This document shows positions 1 through 6,026 of a DNA stretch of 7,818 bases, piece after piece. This stretch comes from Candidatus Omnitrophota bacterium. GTDB lineage: Bacteria; Omnitrophota; Gorgyraeia; B26-G9. Position numbers and translations under genes: made by a program. A model generated the notes under the pieces. The model saw only the letters and a program-made list of their open reading frames with translations. It was not told the origin of the DNA and ran no database searches. The stretch covers positions 1 through 7,818 of the forward strand of contig JAGYOO010000054.1 in the NCBI GenBank assembly GCA_018399295.1, in the 5' to 3' direction. Within the stretch, counting starts at the first letter, position 1. Each line of letters starts with the position of its first letter.

Positions 1-288
1 ATTATGTTCGCTCAAGAGGAAGGGTTTAAAATGACCTTTGTAGCACCGTTTTTCGTGGAAAGAAAGATAAAGCCGATCCGCAAATATCGGGAGATATTAG
101 ACAGACTTCAGGCAAAGTATCAGTGTCCCGTTCTTGACGTTGCCTCTGTTTTTGAATCAGATTCGCCAAGCCTTTTCTTCCAGGATATCTGTCATCCTGC
201 CGAATCAGGAAATCAAAAGGTGGCGGACGGGATCTTCCAGATGCTTCAGGAGGGGGGTCTATTGAATTTAGATCAGGAGTGGAAATGA
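1..288 (+). CDS. SGNH/GDSL-type hydrolase or O-acyltransferase, C-terminal fragment (5' end outside window)
   Basis: The reading frame is open from the first base, so only the last 95 residues of a longer protein are present; the ATG at 4 is probably internal. The fragment runs through a helix-rich stretch (KYREILDRLQAKYQCPVLDV) and then F-Q-D-I-C-H-P-A-E-S-G-N-Q-K-V-A, with Asp at 184-186 and His at 193-195. This DxxHP...G...A pattern is the last conserved block of SGNH hydrolases, where Asp and His complete the Ser-Asp-His triad. The preceding 'PVLDVASVF' fits the strand and loop normally found there. The nucleophile Ser and the oxyanion Gly/Asn blocks lie upstream, so activity cannot be judged. 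Family members act as esterases or acetyltransferases on lipids and glycans, which fits the glycan-related genes downstream; that role is inferred. Its TGA stop overlaps the next gene's ATG (ATGA), implying coupled translation. Confidence 0.62.
   Translation: MMFAQEEGFKMTFVAPFFVERKIKPIRKYREILDRLQAKYQCPVLDVASVFESDSPSLFFQDICHPAESGNQKVADGIFQMLQEGGLLNLDQEWK
275..279 (+). promoter_or_regulatory. Ribosome binding site (AGGAG) for the tandem radical-SAM gene
   Basis: AGGAG ends 5 nt before the ATG at 285. It sits inside the 3' end of the upstream gene. A possible GTG start at 279 would overlap this site and so have no usable spacing, which is why the ATG at 285 is chosen. Confidence 0.7.
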
Positions 289-3200
289 AGATTGTTCTCG
301 TTAATATGCCGTGGAAAAAAAATGGTTGCTGGGGGGTACGGGCAGGCTCCCGTTGGCCCCATTTAAGGGATCGGACGGAAATCAATTATTTGCCGTTTCC
401 CTTTTATCTGGCCTATGCCGCATCTTTACTGAAAAAAAACGGGTTTGCGGTAACTTTGATTGACGCGATTGCCGAACAGATGTCCTATAATGCTTTTAAT
501 CAACGGATTAACAATTTACGCCCCGATCTTCTGATCGTGGAGACCTCTACAGTTACTTTGCTTCACGATCTCAAACTCCTCCGCGGGTTGAAAGGGTGCG
601 GGGCGATTGCTCTCTGCGGTCCGGATGTTAACATCAGGCAACCCTCGTTTCTGAAGGAACATGAGTTTATCGACTATGTCATGTTCGGGGAGTATGAGGC
701 CACGGCGCTTGAGCTGTCGCGGGCACTCTCCGGACAGTTCCGGCCGGCTGACATCAAAGGTCTTATTCACCGGGACAAGGGAAGGGTTATCCAAAACGCA
801 ACGCGTCCGCTTATTCCGGAGCTTGATTCTTTGCCATGGCCATTGCGGGAACAGCTGCCGCTTAAACGCTATAATGATTCTCCCGGGGATATTCCCGTTC
901 CCTGCGCATCAATGTGGGCCAGCCGCGGATGTCCCTACCGTTGCAGCTTCTGCCTCTGGCCGCAGGTTATGTATTCCGGAAGCATTTACCGGGTCCGGGA
1001 TCCGGCGGATGTAGTGAAGGAGATGGAATATCTCGTTCGCAAACTTGGTTTTCGCTCAATCTACTTCGACGATGATACTTGGAATGTCGGCAGAGAGAGG
1101 ATGCTCTCTTTTTGTGATGAACTGGAAAAGTCCGAGCTCAGGGTCCCCTGGGCGATAATGGCGCGGGCGGAACTGATGGATGAAGAGCTGCTGGAAAGGA
1201 TGCGGGCGGCAGGGCTTTTTTCAGTAAAGTATGGGATCGAGTCTTCTAATCAGCAGCTGTTAAATAATATCGAAAAGGGCTCGGACCTGAAAAAGGCGGA
1301 GGAAGTAATAAAGTATACGAAATACCTGGGAATCCGGACTCACCTGACGTTTACTTTCGGTCTGCCGGGAGAGACGGAGGAGACGGCGCGACATAGTATT
1401 GACTACGCTTGCCGGCTCAATCCGACATCCGTTCAGTTTTCTCTGGCTACGCCTTTTCCCGGAACCCGGTTCTATGAACAGATGAAACGCGACGGTTTTA
1501 TCGTCAGCAAAAACTGGGGAGACTTCGACGGGAATTACCGGAGCGTTATCCGTACGGCCGCTCTGGAAGCGAATCAACTGGTTCAGATCCGGCAGTTTGC
1601 GCTGAAAGAATGGGACAGACATTGCCTGAACCGGCGGAAAAACCCTGATGTTCCCCAAATCACGTTGAGGTCCAAAACCGTCGCGGTCTTCCGGGAAAAA
1701 GGAATTTGGGCTACAACGTTGAAAATACTGTGTTATATCATTCGGCGACTGATCATCCTTCCGGTTCGGCTGCGAAGAAGCGCTGCCGGTAAGATGCTGC
1801 TGGTGGAGGAGTCTATCGGACATGAAAACCTGAAGGTGGTGTTCAGTGAGGGCCGGGTCCGGCTGTTTTGGAAAAATAAGGAGTTTACAAAAGACGTCGG
1901 ATTGAACACCTCGCTTCACAGCGGGCCCTGTTGGTATGATTCTTCTCAGGCTAACTGGAAGCTGGAAAAGGAATCTGCGGATTCAATTGTCGTGAGGCTT
2001 AAATGGGACGCGATACCTTTAAGGCAGATTTGGAATTTAAAGATCGGCCCGGACGGTATTCTGAACTGGCAAAGCCGGATGCTGGTGGAAAAGGAAAGGG
2101 AAGTACTTGAGTATAAGGCCGGGATCATGCTGCCGGATAAGTACCGGTTGTGGCAGGACGGACTGGGAACCGGGCGGTTTCCTCCGGTCCGCGGCTGGGA
2201 GGAAATCGAGTTGTACAACCCCGACTCTGTTTCTCTTAAGGTCCGTACCGATGTCTCGAATGGTCTTCCGGAAATAGAGATGTTCCGTAATGCCGGTCAT
2301 CCGGATACGGTTTTCCCCCAGCTGCAGAACTCGGATAAGAAGTTGGGAGCGCGTCTGATGCAGATGAGGCGGCTTCGCTTGGATAGATTTCCCCCGGGTG
2401 AATATTTATGCTTTGATTTAAGTCTAAGAATAAATGATGCTTTGGCGGGCCAGTCGCTTGATGAATACCGCCGGCCCGTGCCGCTCAGGTTTTTCAAAGA
2501 GCAGCTGGCGGGTAAGGGCTTGCTCCGGATCTTAAAGTATCTGCGGCCTTCCCGGATAAAGGAATATTATTCCGATATCCTCGGAGTTCTCGATGGAAGT
2601 CGGGCCTTCGGTGGCCCGCGGTTCGCGCAGATAGATCTTACCAACGACTGCAACAATGATTGTGTAGCCTGCTGGTGTAATTCTCCTCTTTTAGGAGATA
2701 AAAAGATCCCGGAGAACGTAAAAAATCAGTATCTTCCGTATGATCTGGTTATCCAGACAATAGAAGAGCTTCATTCCCTCGGGACAAAAGAGATATATTT
2801 CGCCGGCGGAGGAGAGCCGTTTATGCACCCGGATATACTGGCGATAATCAGCCGGGTCAAGGAACTCGGGCTTGGCTGTTATATTAATACCAATTTCACC
2901 TTGGTCAATGAAGATATAATAAAACGACTGGCGGACCTGAAAGTGGATCACCTGATCGTCAGCGTGTGGGCTGGGACGCCCCGGACGTATTACCTCACTC
3001 ATCCGAATAAGTCGGAAGAGATGTTTGGTCAGATCAAGGGAATGCTGAAATTATTAAACTCTCTGAAACAGGATAAGCCCCGGGTAAATATCTATAACGT
3101 GATATCCAATCTGAATTGCCGGGAGTTGGAACAGATGGTGGACTTTGCCCAGGAGACCGGGTCTGATTCGCTGGAGTTTACGGTGGTCGATACAATTCCT

Positions 3201-4430
3201 AATGCAACCGACGTTCTGATGCTGAATAAGCAGGAACGGGAAATAGTGGTAGAAAGCTGTCGTCGCATTCAAAAACGGCTGGAGACCGAGCTGAAAGATA
3301 AGATCCAGGTCCTGCAGTTCGAGCAGTTTATTCGCCGGGTCCGGTCCGACAGCGCCGGGAACGCCGAGTATGATAAAGAGGTTCTTGAGGAAATGCCTTG
3401 TTACGTGGGGTGGATCTTTACCCGGATTCTTGCTGACGGCAATGTTAATTTTTGCCTGAAAGCGCATCGGGTTCCGGTTGGAAATATCTATGCCCATACA
3501 TTCTCTCGCATTTGGAACGGCCGGCGGCAGCGAGAATACCGCCGGCGCGCCCTGTGCGCTCCCCGTAACGATCCATTCTTTTCTCTGATCGGAAATGATC
3601 CCGACTCAACGAACGGATGCTTTAAAGGTTGTGATGATCTTGCCCGGAATATTAGAATGCATAAAAAAATGCAGTCGCTCTCGCGACCGGAATTTTATGT
3701 TCTCCGACTGGTATTGCTCTGGAAAAAAATATTCTTGAGACTTAGAGGGGAAGGGAAGGAGGACCGCGCCGCCGCTCTTCGTGAACGTGAGACAAAGCAT
3801 TCTTCTCTTAAAAAGAACAAGACCTCCCTGGAATTTCAGGGAGACGGGGTCAGAATTTTTCGGGACGGAGAGGAGTTGACCCGGAGCGTGGGTATGGCCT
3901 CTTCCCTCTGCGTGTATGGGCTCTGGTATGATTCTTCCCGCGCCCGCTGGCAGATAGTTCAGGCGGGTAAAAACGAGTTGGTTCTTTCGAATGAATGGGA
4001 CGGTCTTCCCGTAAGTCAGGAGTGGCGGTTGACGTTGAACGACGAGCGGGTAGTGGACTGGAAGATAAGTCTGAAAGTGGATGAGAGGGTGGATATTGAG
4101 GCGGATAAGGTAAGCCTTATGCTTCCGAGTACTTACGCGGAATGGAGAAGTGGCAGTCAGAGCGGCCGCTTTCCCATATTTACAGGATGGAAACAGATGC
4201 GGTTACGTGAAACCGGAGATAAACGTGTATCTGTTTCCGGTGCGGGACGACGATTCCCCGGGCTTACCTTGGATTTTGAATCAAGTCGGGAATTTGTTCC
4301 GGAAATACAGAATTCGGACCGGTCTCTCAGCGCCCGGGTTATTTCAGCTAAAAGGGAGTATGGTCCGGACAAAGTGATGGGCCCGGGGCTGTATCCTTTT
4401 TTTCAGGGAAGGATTGTTATTGATGAATGA
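285..4430 (+). CDS. Tandem radical-SAM fusion protein: B12-binding-type rSAM + repeat domain + SPASM-like rSAM + repeat domain
   Basis: One uninterrupted 1381-residue frame. Residues 1-160 form a Rossmann-like cobalamin-binding-type domain (VNMPW start, FIDYVMFGEYE end) without a DxHxxG motif, as is common in B12-type radical-SAM enzymes. Residues 205-440 form the first radical-SAM barrel, with C216-x3-C220-x2-C223 (CPYRCSFC) for the [4Fe-4S] cluster, FDDDTW, GIESSNQ and FGLPGETEE, all typical of the class that methylates or rearranges unactivated carbons. Residues 514-718 are an unrecognised probable beta-rich domain. Residues 780-1000 form a second radical-SAM barrel of a different subfamily, with C789-x3-C793-x2-C796 (CNNDCVAC) and GGGEP at 841-845. 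A SPASM-like tail follows (C1039, C1057, C1091, C1112, C1116; also ADGNVNFC and GNIYAH...IWNGR). Residues 1179-1381 are a second copy of the unknown domain. Basic hydrophobic helices precede both copies (473-499, 1134-1155). Known families support two SAM-cleaving centres; the substrate, probably a surface glycan or lipid, is inferred from neighbours. Confidence 0.88.
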   Translation: MKIVLVNMPWKKNGCWGVRAGSRWPHLRDRTEINYLPFPFYLAYAASLLKKNGFAVTLIDAIAEQMSYNAFNQRINNLRPDLLIVETSTVTLLHDLKLLRGLKGCGAIALCGPDVNIRQPSFLKEHEFIDYVMFGEYEATALELSRALSGQFRPADIKGLIHRDKGRVIQNATRPLIPELDSLPWPLREQLPLKRYNDSPGDIPVPCASMWASRGCPYRCSFCLWPQVMYSGSIYRVRDPADVVKEMEYLVRKLGFRSIYFDDDTWNVGRERMLSFCDELEKSELRVPWAIMARAELMDEELLERMRAAGLFSVKYGIESSNQQLLNNIEKGSDLKKAEEVIKYTKYLGIRTHLTFTFGLPGETEETARHSIDYACRLNPTSVQFSLATPFPGTRFYEQMKRDGFIVSKNWGDFDGNYRSVIRTAALEANQLVQIRQFALKEWDRHCLNRRKNPDVPQITLRSKTVAVFREKGIWATTLKILCYIIRRLIILPVRLRRSAAGKMLLVEESIGHENLKVVFSEGRVRLFWKNKEFTKDVGLNTSLHSGPCWYDSSQANWKLEKESADSIVVRLKWDAIPLRQIWNLKIGPDGILNWQSRMLVEKEREVLEYKAGIMLPDKYRLWQDGLGTGRFPPVRGWEEIELYNPDSVSLKVRTDVSNGLPEIEMFRNAGHPDTVFPQLQNSDKKLGARLMQMRRLRLDRFPPGEYLCFDLSLRINDALAGQSLDEYRRPVPLRFFKEQLAGKGLLRILKYLRPSRIKEYYSDILGVLDGSRAFGGPRFAQIDLTNDCNNDCVACWCNSPLLGDKKIPENVKNQYLPYDLVIQTIEELHSLGTKEIYFAGGGEPFMHPDILAIISRVKELGLGCYINTNFTLVNEDIIKRLADLKVDHLIVSVWAGTPRTYYLTHPNKSEEMFGQIKGMLKLLNSLKQDKPRVNIYNVISNLNCRELEQMVDFAQETGSDSLEFTVVDTIPNATDVLMLNKQEREIVVESCRRIQKRLETELKDKIQVLQFEQFIRRVRSDSAGNAEYDKEVLEEMPCYVGWIFTRILADGNVNFCLKAHRVPVGNIYAHTFSRIWNGRRQREYRRRALCAPRNDPFFSLIGNDPDSTNGCFKGCDDLARNIRMHKKMQSLSRPEFYVLRLVLLWKKIFLRLRGEGKEDRAAALRERETKHSSLKKNKTSLEFQGDGVRIFRDGEELTRSVGMASSLCVYGLWYDSSRARWQIVQAGKNELVLSNEWDGLPVSQEWRLTLNDERVVDWKISLKVDERVDIEADKVSLMLPSTYAEWRSGSQSGRFPIFTGWKQMRLRETGDKRVSVSGAGRRFPGLTLDFESSREFVPEIQNSDRSLSARVISAKREYGPDKVMGPGLYPFFQGRIVIDE
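1824..2438 (+). repeat. Protein-level repeat copy 1: unrecognised W/G-rich probable beta domain, residues 514-718
   Basis: First copy of a roughly 205-residue domain inside the large fusion protein. Key features are WYDSS at 550-554 followed by A.W, a WD..P...W pattern, IMLP, G.GRFP, GW, a late QNSD...AR and a closing PGEY. Alternating hydrophobic residues and many Trp and Gly suggest a beta-sandwich, perhaps carbohydrate-binding or mutarotase-like. That fold is only a guess, and I do not recognise the family. Residues 525-643 align without gaps to 1189-1307 with about 39 identities by hand count. Confidence 0.8.
3819..4427 (+). repeat. Protein-level repeat copy 2: same domain, residues 1179-1381, C-terminal end of the protein
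   Basis: Second copy, ending at the stop codon. It keeps WYDSS (1214-1218) followed by A.W, WD..P...W, LMLP, SGRFP, GW, QNSD...AR and PGLY. At DNA level only short identities remain; the best seen is the 14-mer tggtatgattcttc at 1932-1945 and 3924-3937. The duplication is therefore old and not a recent recombination product or an assembly error. Confidence 0.8.
4405..4413 (+). promoter_or_regulatory. Ribosome binding site (AGGGAAGGA) for the second radical-SAM gene
   Basis: This purine-rich site lies in the last codons of the fusion gene and ends 9 nt before ATG 4423. The in-frame TTG codons at 4414 and 4420 sit too close to it, so ATG 4423 is the favoured start. That start gives an 8-nt overlap with the upstream stop. 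Confidence 0.68.
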
Positions 4431-6024
4431 AAACCGGGAGCTGATAATCATTAACTGCCCACCCTGGGGAACAGTCATGCCACCTTTAGGCATTGCCTGT
4501 CTTTCCTCGTATCTTCGCGGCCGGGGCTTTTCCTTGGCGGTTAAAGATTTGAATAACGAACTTTTTCGGAATGCCGCCCAAGAGAGGGAATGGTGGAAAC
4601 TGTCAACTATCAATCAAATTCCACCGCCGGAAACAGCACGGCGGCTGTTTGATTTTTGTCTCAGTCAAAGTGAACCGGCGGGAATTGAGGAATACAGGGT
4701 GGTGGGCTTTTCGGCGAATAATCTTACCAGCACGCTATTTGCCGGTATGATGGCAAAGGAGATAAAGTCCCGATATCCGGATAAGCTCATCGTAGTTGGC
4801 GGGCCTGGATGTTATCACGGCTGGGACCGTAATCCGGCGGATAACGGCTGTGTGGATTTTTTCGTGATCGGAGAAGGTGAGCTTGTTTTGGAGAATATTC
4901 TGCTTCAGCTCCGGCATCAGGGACGGGTAGACAGGCCGGTTCCCGGACTGCTGGCAGGAAAAGGCCGGAAACTGTCTTATTTGCCGGCTGCGTCCGTTGT
5001 GGATCTCGACAGTCTCGGACATCCTGATTTCCGCGAGTTTGATCTTAAAGACTATGGAACCGCGCAGGGATACCGACCTCTGCCTATGCTGATTAGCCGT
5101 GGCTGCGTTAACCGTTGCAGTTACTGCATTGACTGGTACATGAACCGCCCGTTTCGCTGCCGCAGTGCAGGAGATGTGGTTGATGAAATCGAAAGTTACG
5201 TTACCCGTTACGGGGTTACTCATCTGGAATTTAATGATCTTCTCTGTAACGGAAATCTTCCCAGGTTAAACAGGATTTGTGACGGTATTATAGATAAAGG
5301 GATTAAAGTAAGCTGGATCAGCTATGCCGCCATCCGGAAAAATTTTAGATCAGAGTTAATGGAAAAGATGCGCGAGGCCGGATGCCAGAGTCTTTGCTAC
5401 GGATTGGAAAGCGGATCGGATGCTGTCTTGCGCCGGATGAACAAACATTATACGCGGGAAGACGCTCGTCGTGTTATTCAGGAGACCGCAAAGGCCGGTA
5501 TCAGTGTCAGCGTAAATCTGATAGTCGGTTTCCCGGGAGAAACAGAGGATGATTTTCTTCAGACCCTCAGTTTTGTGAAGGAAAACCAAAAGACCATCAG
5601 TCAGGTCACAAACGTTTCGTCATTTATCCTGATGCCTGGGTCTGATCTGTTCGTGTTTCCAAATCAGTTTAAAGTTCAGATCGATCCGGATGACCCGGGG
5701 AGGTGGACGGATGAGCACGGGTTGACCCAGACAGAGCGAAATGATCGGGTGCGGCGGACAAAAGAGCTTCTGGCTGAGTTGAAAATACCGAATTTAATAA
5801 TCAATTGCCAGTCCCGGGAGACGGCGTATGAACCTGCATCTTTGGCCGGCAACCCGATTTCTTCGAAGAGCCGACAGCTGAAGGCAGCGTCTCCGGCGGC
5901 GCCCGGCCGAGGTGCTCTTAAACTTGTGATGCTGGGGGTACTGGTATTGGCAGGGCTGGTTATTGATCTATACCTTACTATAATAAAAAAAATGCGGGGG
6001 TCCGTGATCTTTCCGGGAAATTGA
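4423..6024 (+). CDS. B12-binding-type radical-SAM protein with C-terminal membrane anchor
   Basis: 533 residues from ATG 4423. Residues 5-150 form a cobalamin-binding-type Rossmann domain: MPPLGIACLSSYL near the start, VVGFSANN, IVVGGPGCY, then VDFFVIGEGE. There is no DxHxxG histidine, as often in this group. The radical-SAM barrel follows, with C228-x3-C232-x2-C235 (CVNRCSYC), CYGLESGSD and GFPGETEDDF, ending near residue 440. Family members use SAM, and often cobalamin, for radical methylation, cyclisation or related chemistry. After a Ser/Ala/Pro-rich linker (about 466-498), residues 501-521 form one hydrophobic helix (VMLGVLVLAGLV...) with a single Asp at 515 and a following KK, so the enzyme is probably held at the inner face of the membrane. 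It is colinear in type with the N-terminal module of the upstream fusion but has different spacing, and it lacks the repeat domain. Substrate unknown; a lipid or lipid-linked glycan is inferred from the anchor and neighbours. Confidence 0.87.
   Translation: MNENRELIIINCPPWGTVMPPLGIACLSSYLRGRGFSLAVKDLNNELFRNAAQEREWWKLSTINQIPPPETARRLFDFCLSQSEPAGIEEYRVVGFSANNLTSTLFAGMMAKEIKSRYPDKLIVVGGPGCYHGWDRNPADNGCVDFFVIGEGELVLENILLQLRHQGRVDRPVPGLLAGKGRKLSYLPAASVVDLDSLGHPDFREFDLKDYGTAQGYRPLPMLISRGCVNRCSYCIDWYMNRPFRCRSAGDVVDEIESYVTRYGVTHLEFNDLLCNGNLPRLNRICDGIIDKGIKVSWISYAAIRKNFRSELMEKMREAGCQSLCYGLESGSDAVLRRMNKHYTREDARRVIQETAKAGISVSVNLIVGFPGETEDDFLQTLSFVKENQKTISQVTNVSSFILMPGSDLFVFPNQFKVQIDPDDPGRWTDEHGLTQTERNDRVRRTKELLAELKIPNLIINCQSRETAYEPASLAGNPISSKSRQLKAASPAAPGRGALKLVMLGVLVLAGLVIDLYLTIIKKMRGSVIFPGN
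5923..5985 (+). other. Encoded transmembrane helix, residues 501-521 of the second radical-SAM protein
   Basis: Twenty-one residues, almost all Leu, Val, Ile, Gly, Ala, Met or Tyr, with D515 the only charge. They are preceded by Lys and Arg and followed by KKMR. The catalytic domains lie N-terminal to the helix and no signal peptide is visible, so the cytoplasmic side is the expected location of the active site. Confidence 0.75.
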
Positions 6025-6026
6025 CC

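Noticed and set aside
279..284. GTG at 279 as the start of the fusion gene.
   Set aside because: It overlaps the AGGAG site and adds only two residues; ATG 285 has proper spacing and gives the typical MKIVLVN start.
1260..1919. A 219-codon open frame on the - strand.
   Set aside because: It lies wholly inside the well-supported fusion gene, shows no recognisable domain, and is rich in Arg, Ser, Pro and Gln as expected of antisense shadow frames. The same applies to - strand frames at 4735-5223, 5676-6128 and 6719-7081.
2583..2595. Possible internal start (GGAG then ATG at 2593) that would express the second radical-SAM module separately.
   Set aside because: The ATG is not in the frame of the fusion protein, so it could not yield that module.
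1932..3937. Shared 14-mer tggtatgattcttc as a DNA repeat or recombination site.
   Set aside because: It falls in the conserved WYDSS codons of the two protein repeats, with no extended DNA identity around it, so protein homology explains it.
4414..4422. TTG codons at 4414 and 4420 as starts of the second radical-SAM gene.
   Set aside because: ATG 4423 is a better start codon with 9-nt spacing from AGGGAAGGA.
4381..4440. Possible terminator at the T-rich stretch near 4397-4403.
   Set aside because: No clear GC-rich inverted repeat precedes it, and it lies in coding sequence just before a coupled start.
6021..6026. TTG at 6021 as the start of the GT4 gene.
   Set aside because: ATG two codons later gives MKILMIHPH, the normal GT4 N-terminus; the TTG overlaps the upstream stop.
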